NCBI GenBank assembly: GCA_947473305.1
Contig: CANJCB010000042.1
Location: 1 to 35,142 of the forward strand
From: Rhodospirillales bacterium
GTDB taxonomy: Bacteria; Pseudomonadota; Alphaproteobacteria; ATCC43930; CGMCC-115725
Direction of reading: 5' to 3'
Length of the DNA stretch: 35,142 nt
A program made the translations under genes and the position numbers. The notes under the pieces were generated by a model. It saw nothing but the letters and a program-made list of their open reading frames with translations, was not told where the DNA came from and did not search any database. This document shows, piece by piece, positions 1 to 7,852 of the stretch. Each line of letters starts with the position of its first letter. Position 1 is the stretch's first letter.

Positions 1-168
<168 letters not shown>

Positions 169-823
169 TTTACGAGAACCCTTCGGGCCGTATCCGATAT
201 GATATGCCATCGCCGTCTCCATGCTTTCCGCTAAGCATATAGCAACGGGGCTTGGGAGGCACAGAGTCTCAACCCATCAGATTTCAACTGAGCCACTTCC
301 GGTTTTAGGCCTCGCTGGGTGGCGCAACCTTGTTGTGAAAGCAAGCCTGGGCACGCTTAGAGTTCATCTAGTCAATGCCCCCGCGGCCATTGACGAATTG
401 GATCAATTTACATTCTAAGCCAGGGGCACTCCGATACCAGAGATTTTAGCTTAACCTCAAAACCCTGTTCGGAGATTTTTGGCCCTGTTACGGGTGACTT
501 AAGTCCCTGCTCCTTTGCGTAGGGAATTCTTCCTGAGGGCCACAGAAATCTGCGGGTTTTCAGAAGGCGAACATCCGAATCCGACCAAAAAATAATCGGT
601 TCCCTGTAAAAGTCCCTGATACCAGGGATTTGGACAGAGACGAGTTCGCAGCAGACTGCGTCCTCCGCCATTTCACTGCTATCTGCTTGATGGTTCAGCC
701 GAATTCTGGCCAGGACAGCGATCGTCGACAGTAGAAGCGGGCCGCGATCCAGCGCGTCCTCTCCCTCCGATTGCCGCAGGGCCGCTCAAAGCCGCAGGAA
801 GCGGCATCAAGGGGGGGCCTTCG
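169..823. other. Gene-poor scar without a recognisable gene
   Basis: No convincing coding sequence was found in these 655 bases. The open frames are short, have no ribosome binding site and do not resemble known proteins. The stretch holds a 15-bp imperfect direct repeat (433-447 and 618-632, 13/15 identical), of which the second copy forms a hairpin, and a run of seven G at about 811-817. Its base composition is visibly less GC-rich than the genes to the right. It probably represents degraded DNA between the transposase fragment and the binding-protein remnant. Confidence 0.5.
613..628. repeat. Perfect 6-bp inverted repeat, part of a possible dispersed repeat
   Basis: TCCCTG and CAGGGA are separated by ATAC. 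A related unit, GATACCAGAGATTTT, lies at 433-447 against GATACCAGGGATTTG at 618-632. CCCTGATA...CAGGGA-type motifs are familiar from dispersed non-coding repeats of alphaproteobacterial genomes. That link is from memory and untested. Confidence 0.4.
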
Positions 824-1157
824 GGTGGCGATCCACTGATTCCAGCGTTCCTGGAGCTGGTTCATGTGAGGCCCATCCAATCGGGATCGGGTTGGAAGGC
901 GATCCTGAGGTGCTCTTCCGAGGTCGGTAGCATTTCCTTGATTTTGGGCGACAGGAGTTCAAAGGCCTTGGGATTGGCCGGCCCTAGGGCAGCTGGTTGG
1001 AAAAGTCGGCCTGGGGCTTTGCCTGCTGGCAGAACTCGATGAACTGCCATGCATTCCTGACGCGCGGCGTGGCTTTGGGAACCGCATATTGGACCCAGCT
1101 TATCTGCGCCCCGTCCCAGACGATCTTGCAGGATGTGCCGGAATGAAGCCTTCCGCA
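824..1157 (-). pseudogene. Decayed C-terminal fragment of a PotD-like ABC substrate-binding protein
   Basis: Read on the minus strand, three successive frames give one continuous homologue of the C-terminal third of the intact binding protein at 32878-33924. The first gives KIVWDG...TPRVRNAWQFIEF; the second GPANPKAFELL...TSEEHL; the third PHMNQLQERWNQWIAT. The first shift falls at about 984-987, where LPY-GP would be restored by one extra base in the Tyr codon. The second falls at about 872-877, between DPDW and PHMNQ, and again needs one base. The reading starts after an in-frame TAA at 1158-1160, so the N-terminal two-thirds are missing. The stop expected after WIAT is also lost. The remnant abuts the promoter of the next gene. 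Confidence 0.85.
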
Positions 1158-1162
1158 TTAGA

Positions 1163-1202
1163 ATGTAATGATATGTGAAATATTTTCTGTATTATATAAC
1201 GC
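1163..1202 (+). promoter_or_regulatory. Probable IclR-type operator/promoter element, copy A
   Basis: This AT-rich 40-bp stretch in front of the dehydrogenase matches the reverse complement of 3671-3710 at 34 of 40 positions. The most conserved core is 1173-1192. It holds TTCTGTATTATATAA (1185-1199), a one-base variant of the near-perfect palindrome in the other copy. The element lies 44 bp upstream of the ATG at 1246. It argues against an upstream start codon, since translation from 1168 would run through it. Confidence 0.7.
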
Positions 1203-1245
1203 TACCCTCATGTGTCAATCTACAGGCCCTGGATGGGAGACGACC

Positions 1246-1995
1246 ATGGCGCGCAAGATGACGATACTCGTAACCGGCGCGGCGAGCGGCATCGGCAAGG
1301 CCAATGCCCGCCAGCTTCTTGCCGCCGGACATGAGGTGGCAGCCCTCGACCTCGATGCCGAGGCGGTGCGGGCGAGCCTCGACGGGGCTGGCGGCAATCT
1401 CGAGCTGCTGGCGGGCGACGTCTCCCGCGAGGATCACTGCCGGATGGCGGTGGAACGGGCGGTCGCGCGGTTCGGAAAGCTCGACGCGGTGATCCATTGG
1501 GCCGCGCGCCACTCGACCACTTTCTGGGCCGATCTTACCGCCGAAGAGTTCAATCGCATCTTGGCGGTCAATACGACGGGCGCCTTCCTGATCGCCCAAG
1601 CCGCCGGGCGACATATGACGGAGCGGAAATCGGGAGCCATTGTGCTTGCCTCCTCGACCTCGGTTCTCGCGGGCACCACAGGCGGCGCGATAGGGAATGG
1701 TGGACCTGCTTATGTTGCGTCGAAGGCTGCGATCGTCGGGCTCGTCCGCTCGCTGGCCCGGGCGCTCGGGCCAAGCGGCGTGCGCGTCAATGGCGTGACG
1801 CCCGGTGTAACCGAAACGCCCATGATCGCCGCCTATTCCGCGGAGAACCTCGCAATCCAACAGGCACGGATCCCCCTGGGCCGGATCGCGCAACCGGAGG
1901 AAATCGCCTCCGTCGCCACATTTCTCGTATCCGACGAGGCGGCCTATATCAACGGCGAGAGCATCATCATTAATGGCGGCGCGGCATTCGGCTGA
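1246..1995 (+). CDS. Short-chain dehydrogenase/reductase (SDR), classical type
   Basis: This 249-aa cytosolic NAD(P)-dependent oxidoreductase has the usual length for a classical SDR. Visible motifs are the Rossmann glycine motif TGAASGIG (residues 10-17), the acidic end of beta-2 (DLD, 35-37), Asn109 in AVNTTG, a serine at about 137 in LASSTS, and Tyr156 and Lys160 in YVASK. D35 after beta-2 favours NAD over NADP by family precedent. The loop between the catalytic Ser and Tyr is longer than usual. GGGAGA lies upstream of the ATG at 1246, which also leaves the operator at 1163-1202 untranslated. The gene converges on an IclR gene with a 4-bp gap. The substrate is unknown; it is probably a hydroxy or keto intermediate of the adjacent catabolic genes. 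Confidence 0.9.
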   Translation: MARKMTILVTGAASGIGKANARQLLAAGHEVAALDLDAEAVRASLDGAGGNLELLAGDVSREDHCRMAVERAVARFGKLDAVIHWAARHSTTFWADLTAEEFNRILAVNTTGAFLIAQAAGRHMTERKSGAIVLASSTSVLAGTTGGAIGNGGPAYVASKAAIVGLVRSLARALGPSGVRVNGVTPGVTETPMIAAYSAENLAIQQARIPLGRIAQPEEIASVATFLVSDEAAYINGESIIINGGAAFG

Positions 1996-1999
1996 TCGC

Positions 2000-2800
2000 T
2001 CAGCCGGGAGTAAGACGAATATCGCCGGGTGACATATGTCCGAAGGGGTGGATGAAGGTCCCGCTTCGGGAATCGACAATCACCTGAAGCGCGATCACCA
2101 CGGCCTGCCAATTGCCAAGTTCCTGATCTTCCGGCTGCGCATCCAGGCGCAGCACCGGTCCCTCGATGGATAAGGCCCCGAGCGGCCCCTGCGATCCCCG
2201 GATCGGGAAGGAGAGGGCGGCGCGGCTCTGCGCGAAGGCAGCGATCTCCAGGGCAAAGCCGCGGCGGGCTATTTCCTTGAGATCGGTCGCAAGAGTGACG
2301 GGCGGGACTTCCACTGTTTCGACGGTTCCGCACCATGCCCGATAGTCCTCGATCTTCTCGGGGCTTAGAGCGGAGAGGATCGCACGGCCGGGCAGGGTTT
2401 CATGCAGCGCCCGCAGGTCGCCCAGCGGCGGGGAACTCGTTACCGCATTGGAGCCGGGAGCGGCCGCGACACGCAGCCCGTACCATCCCACCGGCATGGT
2501 GAGCGAGACGCATTCCCCCGTCGCGAAGGCAAGCTGCCGCATATAGGGCAGGCTGACGCCACGCAGCGCGAATTTCGATAGCAGCGCCTGGCGCAGCCGA
2601 CTGACGGAAGGCCCCAGGATATAGCGTGACGATGACTGAAAGCGCGCGACATAGCCGTTGCTTTCGAGCGCGTCCAAGCTCCTGAAAACGGTGCCCACCG
2701 AGGATCCCAATTGCCGGGCTACCTCGGTCACGCCGATGGGCTTCTCGCTCCGTCCGACGGTTTCAAGGATGTCGAGGCTTCTCTGGGCTGAAGAAATCAT
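2000..2800 (-). CDS. IclR-family transcriptional regulator 1
   Basis: The 266-aa protein has an N-terminal winged helix-turn-helix (residues about 5-60, with PIGVTEVARQLGSSVGTVFRSLDAL). A C-terminal IclR effector-binding (GAF-like) domain follows from about 75 to 250. The family usually represses, or occasionally activates, small-molecule catabolic operons and responds to a pathway intermediate. The gene starts 6 bp after the stop of a second IclR gene and has no clear Shine-Dalgarno sequence, so it is probably translationally coupled to that gene. A tandem pair of different IclR regulators next to a catabolic block suggests two effectors or heteromeric control. Confidence 0.92.
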   Translation of the reverse strand: MISSAQRSLDILETVGRSEKPIGVTEVARQLGSSVGTVFRSLDALESNGYVARFQSSSRYILGPSVSRLRQALLSKFALRGVSLPYMRQLAFATGECVSLTMPVGWYGLRVAAAPGSNAVTSSPPLGDLRALHETLPGRAILSALSPEKIEDYRAWCGTVETVEVPPVTLATDLKEIARRGFALEIAAFAQSRAALSFPIRGSQGPLGALSIEGPVLRLDAQPEDQELGNWQAVVIALQVIVDSRSGTFIHPFGHMSPGDIRLTPG

Positions 2801-2806
2801 CTGCCG

Positions 2807-3616
2807 CTAGGTCGGAATGATAACGGGATCTGGCACGAAGGAGCGGCATTGGCCCTGCAACTTCTCCACGAGCGGGCCTATGGCTTCCATAAGTCCTGCC
2901 TTCGTCGGATCGAAGCGCTCCATCGGACCGCCGATGGTCAGGATGCCATGGATGTGTTCGTCAGCGCCGGGAAGCGGAAAGGCAACATAGGCCCCACTGA
3001 ACTGCTTGGGGTTGCGCCAGACGATATGAGCCGCGCCCCGCAGCCGGCGCAGATCGTCCCAGAGGTCGCTCTCGGTCGCGACCGCGTCGTCAGGATAGAG
3101 GTCGTTGTAGCGATCCAGCGGCGAAGCGATGTCGATATATTTCCGGATCTCCTCGTCGCTCAAGGAGGAGAGCAGATAGCGCGACTGCTTGGTGCAATGG
3201 AGAGGAACCGGCCGGCCGCGCTGGCCAAGACTGACCCGGCGTCCCTGGGCCTCGATCCAGTCGATATTGACCCGGTTGGGGCCGACCATGATCGAGAGGA
3301 AAACGCTCTCCCCGCTGACGATATGAAGCTGCTCCAGCGTCGGACGGCACAGCGCGCGGAGGTCGAAGGTCGCTTCGTCGGTATGAAGATCGAGGATGCG
3401 GTAGCCGAGTTGATAGCGATCTCCGCCCGGGTCCTTGATCACATAGCCCGCGTCCACCAGGGTCGAAAGCACCCGGTAGATGAGGTTCTTGTTCATCCCC
3501 GTGGCACGGCTCAACTCACTGATTCCCCGGGACGATTCCGGTCCGGCGAACATCAGCAGAAGGTTCAGGACCCGCTGACTCGCTTGATTACCGTAGCGTG
3601 GACTCTCCGACATCAT
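2807..3616 (-). CDS. IclR-family transcriptional regulator 2
   Basis: The protein is 269 aa if started at the ATG at 3616. A GTG at 3667 would add 17 residues with no family resemblance. The helix-turn-helix covers about residues 12-60 (SRGISELSRATGMNKNLIYRVLSTLVDAGYV), and the ligand-binding domain covers about 80-260. It is the first gene of a two-gene IclR operon reading left. The shared 40-bp element at 3671-3710 lies just upstream, in the divergent space before the alpha/beta hydrolase. Autoregulation plus control of the hydrolase operon and the dehydrogenase is the simplest reading, by inference. Neither possible start has a strong ribosome binding site. Confidence 0.9.
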   Translation of the reverse strand: MMSESPRYGNQASQRVLNLLLMFAGPESSRGISELSRATGMNKNLIYRVLSTLVDAGYVIKDPGGDRYQLGYRILDLHTDEATFDLRALCRPTLEQLHIVSGESVFLSIMVGPNRVNIDWIEAQGRRVSLGQRGRPVPLHCTKQSRYLLSSLSDEEIRKYIDIASPLDRYNDLYPDDAVATESDLWDDLRRLRGAAHIVWRNPKQFSGAYVAFPLPGADEHIHGILTIGGPMERFDPTKAGLMEAIGPLVEKLQGQCRSFVPDPVIIPT

Positions 3617-3670
3617 GCAAGCCGATCTGCGAGCGCCCGGACCCCTGGGTGTAATTGACAGAAGCACATC

Positions 3671-3710
3671 ATGTTCTATAATACAGAATATATTTCACAT
3701 TTCATAACAT
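3671..3710 (-). promoter_or_regulatory. Probable IclR-type operator/promoter element, copy B
   Basis: This is the inverted counterpart of 1163-1202. It contains TTCTATAATACAGAA (3674-3688), a 15-bp palindrome with only one mismatched pair. That fits the general size and symmetry of IclR-family operators. It lies between the leftward IclR gene and the rightward hydrolase (ATG 3730), about 20 bp from the latter. In this orientation the element points towards the IclR gene, as copy A points towards the dehydrogenase. Confidence 0.7.
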
Positions 3711-3729
3711 TAAATGGGAAGATGCCAGG

Positions 3730-4551
3730 ATGTCACGAAAGGTCGAAGGGCGAATATCTTCCGTTCGCGGTCATCGCATCGACGTACACGAGGTCGGCGA
3801 AGGGCCGCCGTTGCTCTTTCTGGGCGCGGGCATCGGAAATGATCCTGGGCGCGCGGCGATCGAGATCCTGGCTCGGAAATTCCGTGTGATCGCGCCATCT
3901 CATCCCGGTTTCGCCGGTTCGGAAAGGCCCCGTTCGATCACCACCGTCGATGACCTTTCCTATTTCTATCTGGATTTGCTTCAAGAGCATTCCCTTTCCG
4001 GCGCCGTCGTGGTCGGCGTCTCATTTGGCGGCTGGATCGCGAGCGAGATCGCGGTGAAATCGACCGCGCATATCTCGCGGCTGGTGCTCGCGGACGCGGT
4101 TGGAATCAAGATCGGCGATCGCGAGACGCGGGACATCACGGATGTCTTTCAGATCACCGAGGACAATCTCCGGAAGGCGATTTTCGCGACCCCCGCGCCC
4201 CGGGTGGTGGATTATAAAAGCATGACCGACGCCGAGGTTCTCGCGATCACGCAGAACCGCGAGGCCCTGGCCCGCTTCGCCTGGTCGCCCTACATGCACA
4301 ATCCCAAGCTGAAGGACCGGCTGCACCGCATCGCCGTGCCGACCCTTGTGCTTTGGGGCGCCGAGGATGGGGTCGTTTCGACGGCCTATGGCCGGGCTTA
4401 TTGCGCCGCCATACCGGCCGCGGCCTTCGCGACGATCGAGAACGCGGGCCATCTGGCGCAGATCGACCAGCCGGAGGATTTTGCGCGGCATGTGCTCGAT
4501 TTCACGTCGGGCGCGCTGACCGCGAAACGTGAAACTACAGGTGCCGCATGA
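3730..4551 (+). CDS. Alpha/beta-fold hydrolase
   Basis: This 273-aa cytosolic hydrolase shows the full catalytic set: nucleophile Ser98 in GVSFGG, acid Asp213 in GAEDGVV, and His241 in NAGHLAQ. A small GAG motif at about 32-34 probably contributes to the oxyanion hole. The spacing and length fit carboxyl-ester or carbon-carbon (meta-cleavage-like) hydrolases. It opens a rightward operon: its TGA overlaps the ATG of the flavin monooxygenase (ATGA), and a TauD-like dioxygenase follows. It probably hydrolyses an ester, lactone or diketone made by the oxygenases. The true substrate cannot be read from sequence. Expression is probably controlled through the element at 3671-3710. Confidence 0.9.
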   Translation: MSRKVEGRISSVRGHRIDVHEVGEGPPLLFLGAGIGNDPGRAAIEILARKFRVIAPSHPGFAGSERPRSITTVDDLSYFYLDLLQEHSLSGAVVVGVSFGGWIASEIAVKSTAHISRLVLADAVGIKIGDRETRDITDVFQITEDNLRKAIFATPAPRVVDYKSMTDAEVLAITQNREALARFAWSPYMHNPKLKDRLHRIAVPTLVLWGAEDGVVSTAYGRAYCAAIPAAAFATIENAGHLAQIDQPEDFARHVLDFTSGALTAKRETTGAA

Positions 4552-5705
4552 GAGTCTATCACTTTTCCGAGCAGGCCTATCCCGACGTCTGGGAGGGGCA
4601 TCCCGGCACGCTCCGGGTATCGCTTCCCAATGGCCGGATGGATCCGGACCGGGCGGCGGATCTCCTCCATCGCTATTACGACGAATGGCTGCTCGCCGAC
4701 GAGTTGGGCCTGGATATCATGGTGAACGAGCACCATCAGACCGCGACCTGCATGTCCTCCACCTGCATCGTTGCCCTGTCGGTTCTGGCCCGTATCACGA
4801 AGAAAGCCCGTCTCCTTGTCCTGGGCTATCCGATGGGACATCGTCCCGATCCGCTGCGAGCCGCCGAAGAGCTTTCGACCATCGACGTCATTTCCCGCGG
4901 CCGCCTCGACATGGGCTTCGTCAAGGGGGTCCCCTATGAGTTCGCCTGTTCGAACCAGAACGCCGTCGGGGTGATGGACCGTTTCTGGGAAGCGCATGAC
5001 TTCGTGCTGAAGGCGATGACCACGCACGACGGTCCGTTCAATTGGGAAAGCGAACACTTCCACTATCGCAACGTGAACATCTGGCCGCGCCCCTATCAGG
5101 CGCCGCATCCTCCGATCTGGAGCACGACGGCGAGCCGGGGGACTGCCAGGGTGCTTGGCGCAAAGGGCTATGTGATGGCTTGCCTGGGGTCGGGTTATAA
5201 TTCCCGCCCGATCTACGATGCTTACCGAGAGGGCTTCGCCACGCTCGGTCGGGGAAGCGAGCCGAGCGCCGACCGCTTCGCCTATCTTGGCCTTGTGGCG
5301 GTCGCCGATAACGAGGCCAAGGCGCGGGAGCGCGCGGTTCATGTCGCCTCCTATCTCAGGACGAGCCCCATCGTGGCGCCCGAGTTCCGGAACCCGCCGG
5401 GCTATCTCTCGCCCGAGGACAATGCCCGCATCCTCAAGGGGCAGACTCCCCCGCGCACCCGGACGAAGGACGGCCGGCCGATCTCGATGTTCGACGGATC
5501 GATCCAGGATCTTATCGATGCGGGTGTGCTCTTCTGCGGTACGCCAGACCAAGTCTATAGCCAGATCGTGGAATTTTCGGACTATTGCGGCGGGCTAGGC
5601 CACCTCTTGATGATGGGACAGGCGGGGGCGATGTCCCATGCGGACACGGTGGACAACCTGACGCTTTTCGCAAAGGAAGTGCTGCCACGCCTGAAATCCC
5701 ATTGA
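4548..5705 (+). CDS. LLM-class flavin-dependent monooxygenase (luciferase-like)
   Basis: The 385-aa protein belongs to the bacterial luciferase-like monooxygenase family, a TIM barrel using reduced flavin supplied by a separate reductase. Characteristic segments are DELGLDIMVNEHHQ (about 52-65), the RGRLDMGFVKG turn, an FNWESEHFHYRNV strand, and WPRPYQAPHPPIW, all typical of the limonene, alkanesulfonate and nitrilotriacetate monooxygenase relatives. It starts on the ATGA overlap with the hydrolase, so the two are probably co-translated. No flavin reductase gene lies within the window, so reduced flavin must come from elsewhere. With the hydrolase and the TauD protein it suggests oxidative degradation of an organic compound of unknown identity. 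Confidence 0.9.
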   Translation: MRVYHFSEQAYPDVWEGHPGTLRVSLPNGRMDPDRAADLLHRYYDEWLLADELGLDIMVNEHHQTATCMSSTCIVALSVLARITKKARLLVLGYPMGHRPDPLRAAEELSTIDVISRGRLDMGFVKGVPYEFACSNQNAVGVMDRFWEAHDFVLKAMTTHDGPFNWESEHFHYRNVNIWPRPYQAPHPPIWSTTASRGTARVLGAKGYVMACLGSGYNSRPIYDAYREGFATLGRGSEPSADRFAYLGLVAVADNEAKARERAVHVASYLRTSPIVAPEFRNPPGYLSPEDNARILKGQTPPRTRTKDGRPISMFDGSIQDLIDAGVLFCGTPDQVYSQIVEFSDYCGGLGHLLMMGQAGAMSHADTVDNLTLFAKEVLPRLKSH

Positions 5706-5768
5706 GCGGGCGTCTCTGGCATACTGGGGTCGGTCAAGTGCGAGACAGCATTTGTTAGGGACCAAGCG

Positions 5769-6578
5769 ATGACTTCACTACAGACGCAGGATCTCTCGCC
5801 GAAGATCGGCACGATCATCCAGGGAATCGATCTGGCCAAGGCCGGAGCCCTGGATGAATTTGGCGATGCCCTGCGCCGGATCCTTCTCGAACGCCAGGTG
5901 ATTTTTCTGCGCGACCAGCATCTCACTGTCGATGTGCAGCTCGCTCTGGCCAAGCTGTTTGGTGACGTTCGTCCCGTCGCTTCAAAATTCCCGCATCATC
6001 CGGGCAGCGACTGTGTCGAAATCCTTCAGAGCAGCGGTGAGCCAACCGGAACGGATGTCTGGCATACCGATCTCAGCTTCCTGGAAACCCCGCCGAAATG
6101 CACGATGCTCCATGCCCAGTCCCTTCCGCCCGCGGGAGGAGACACGATCTGGGCGAGCATGAACGCGGCCTATGAGTCCTTGAACCCTCTGCTGCGCAGC
6201 TACCTCGAAACGCTGAAGGCCATTCACGATTGGGAAGCGCCGGAGCTTCTCATCCGCATCAAGGACGAGGAGGCCTATCACCAGCGCCGCCGGAAAGATC
6301 CGCCGACCGAAAAGCCCGTGATCACAACCCATCCTGAAACGGGCAAGAAAGTCGTCAACGTCAACGAGCTTTACACGACCAGGATCGTGGGCGTCAGCCG
6401 TGCCGAAAGCCGGGCGCTCGTTTCATTGCTGTCGGGCTTGGCGCATATCCCGGAATGGCAGGCTCGCTTCCGGTGGGAGCCGCTTTCTCTGGCGATCTGG
6501 GACAATAGATCGGCGCAGCATTACGCGATCAGGGACTATGCGTCGCGGCGGGTCATGAACCGTATTACAATCTACTAA
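5769..6578 (+). CDS. TauD/TfdA-family Fe(II)/2-oxoglutarate dioxygenase
   Basis: The 269-aa enzyme keeps the iron-binding triad: His99 and Asp101 in WHTD, and His251 in WDNRSAQHYAIRDY. Arg261 or Arg265 in RRVMNR would bind the 2-oxoglutarate carboxylate. The family couples decarboxylation of 2-oxoglutarate to hydroxylation of sulfonates, phenoxyacetates, sulfate esters and similar compounds, often cleaving a C-S or C-O bond. The protein ends at RITIY, about ten residues earlier than TauD, which continues past the corresponding strand. All catalytic residues are retained. AGGGACC lies upstream of the ATG. It follows the flavin monooxygenase by 63 bp and is probably the last gene of that operon. 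Confidence 0.9.
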   Translation: MTSLQTQDLSPKIGTIIQGIDLAKAGALDEFGDALRRILLERQVIFLRDQHLTVDVQLALAKLFGDVRPVASKFPHHPGSDCVEILQSSGEPTGTDVWHTDLSFLETPPKCTMLHAQSLPPAGGDTIWASMNAAYESLNPLLRSYLETLKAIHDWEAPELLIRIKDEEAYHQRRRKDPPTEKPVITTHPETGKKVVNVNELYTTRIVGVSRAESRALVSLLSGLAHIPEWQARFRWEPLSLAIWDNRSAQHYAIRDYASRRVMNRITIY

Positions 6579-6620
6579 CTCCGCCTCCAGGATAAACCTG
6601 CTTCCGCCGCCTCGAAATCG

Positions 6621-6651
6621 TTGACACGTCTCATTCTGCGTGACGTACCCT
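6621..6651 (+). promoter_or_regulatory. Possible sigma-70-type promoter of the LIV operon
   Basis: A perfect TTGACA at 6621-6626 is followed at 19 bp by TACCCT (6646-6651). The -35 box is good; the -10 match and spacing are weak. The site lies 35 bp before the ATG of the binding protein, in the 107-bp gap after the dioxygenase. Confidence 0.3.
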
Positions 6652-6685
6652 TGCGCAAGGCGAATGAGATCCACTGGAGCGAAAG

Positions 6686-7852
6686 ATGATCAAGACGCGG
6701 GTGCTATTTGCGATGCTGGCCGTAGCGGTGGCCTCTCCCGCCTTCGCGGCGGACAAGGTCAAGATCGGATTCATCACGACGATGTCCGGCCCGGCGGGCG
6801 TCGTCGGCAAGCATCACAAGGACGCGGCCGATCTCGCGCTGGAGGAACTCGGTGGCAAGATCGGCGGCCTGCCTGCCGAGATCATCTATGCGGACGACCA
6901 GTTGAAGCCGGATGTCGGCCGTCAGCTGGCCGACAGCATGATCAAGCGTGACAAGGTCAACTTCATGACCGGCCTCACCTATTCGAACATCATGGTGGCC
7001 GCCTATCCGCCGATCGTCGCTTCCAAGACGCCCTTCATCGGACTGGCCGGTCCTTCGGAGATCGCCGGCAGCATGTGCTCGCCCTACTATTATTCGGTGG
7101 CCTGGCAGAACGACCAGCCGGCCGAGGCGATGGGCAAGTATCTCGCCGACGCCGGTCTCGACGAGGCCTATCTGCTGGCGCCGAACTACACGGCCGGCAA
7201 GGACAACCTCAACGGCTTCAAGCGCAATTTCAAAGGCAAGATCGCCGCCGAGATCTATACGAACCTGAACCAGTTGGACTACCAGGCCGAGCTGTCGCAG
7301 GTTCGCGCCGCCAATCCCAAGGCCGTCTTCGCGTTCTATCCGGGCGGCCTTGGCGTCCAATTCGTGAAGCAATGGGCGCAGGCCGGGTTGCAGGGCAAGA
7401 TCCCGCTCTATACGGTCTTCGCCCAGAACGCGATCACCCTCCCGGCGATCGGCGAATCTGCCGAGGGCAATTACGAGACGGGCATCTATTCGCCGAATAT
7501 CAAGAACCCCACCAATGCGGCCTTCGTCGCCGCCTATAAGAAGAAATACGGCTACGAGCCGTCGGAATACGCGGCGATCAGCTATGACGCGATCAAGCTG
7601 ATGGACGCGGTGACGAAAATGGTGAAAGGCAAGGTCGAGGATACCCAGGCCGTGCTGGCCGCGATCCCCAAGGCCGATGTGATGTCGGTGCGGGGCCGGA
7701 AGCTCGCCTTCACCGCCAACCACATGCCGCTGCAGGACTTCTATCTCTTCAAGATCGCGAAGGGCGCGGATGGGCAGATGACGCCCGGGGTCGAGAAGGT
7801 CGTCATGTCCGATACGACGGATGCCTATGCCGGCGAATGCAAGATGAAGTGA
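6686..7852 (+). CDS. livK: LIV-type ABC transporter periplasmic substrate-binding protein
   Basis: This 388-aa protein has a classical signal peptide (MIKTRVLFAMLAVAVASPAFA, residues 1-21) and then a type I periplasmic binding fold (Peripla_BP_6) from about 24 to 370. It opens with KVKIGFITTMSGPAGVVGKHHKDAADLALEE in the style of LivJ/LivK. GGAGCGAAAG precedes the ATG at 6686. It is the first gene of a complete five-gene branched-chain amino-acid-type importer (6686-11214). The LIV family also carries amides, aromatic acids and urea, and the neighbouring degradation genes make a non-amino-acid substrate plausible. The symbol indicates family, not proven substrate. A hairpin overlaps its stop codon. 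Confidence 0.9.
   Translation: MIKTRVLFAMLAVAVASPAFAADKVKIGFITTMSGPAGVVGKHHKDAADLALEELGGKIGGLPAEIIYADDQLKPDVGRQLADSMIKRDKVNFMTGLTYSNIMVAAYPPIVASKTPFIGLAGPSEIAGSMCSPYYYSVAWQNDQPAEAMGKYLADAGLDEAYLLAPNYTAGKDNLNGFKRNFKGKIAAEIYTNLNQLDYQAELSQVRAANPKAVFAFYPGGLGVQFVKQWAQAGLQGKIPLYTVFAQNAITLPAIGESAEGNYETGIYSPNIKNPTNAAFVAAYKKKYGYEPSEYAAISYDAIKLMDAVTKMVKGKVEDTQAVLAAIPKADVMSVRGRKLAFTANHMPLQDFYLFKIAKGADGQMTPGVEKVVMSDTTDAYAGECKMK

Noticed and set aside
408-671. 87-codon open frame on the minus strand in the left scar
   Set aside because: No ribosome binding site and no recognisable domain. The stretch overlaps short direct and inverted repeats, so it is more likely a non-coding repeat.
1192-2079. Long minus-strand frame opposite the dehydrogenase gene
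   Set aside because: It mirrors the codon pattern of the real gene, has Arg/Gly/His-rich composition and no domain.
2807-3667. GTG at 3667 as the start of IclR 2
   Set aside because: It adds 17 residues with no family similarity and places the start directly against the operator at 3671. The ATG at 3616 fits the family length better.
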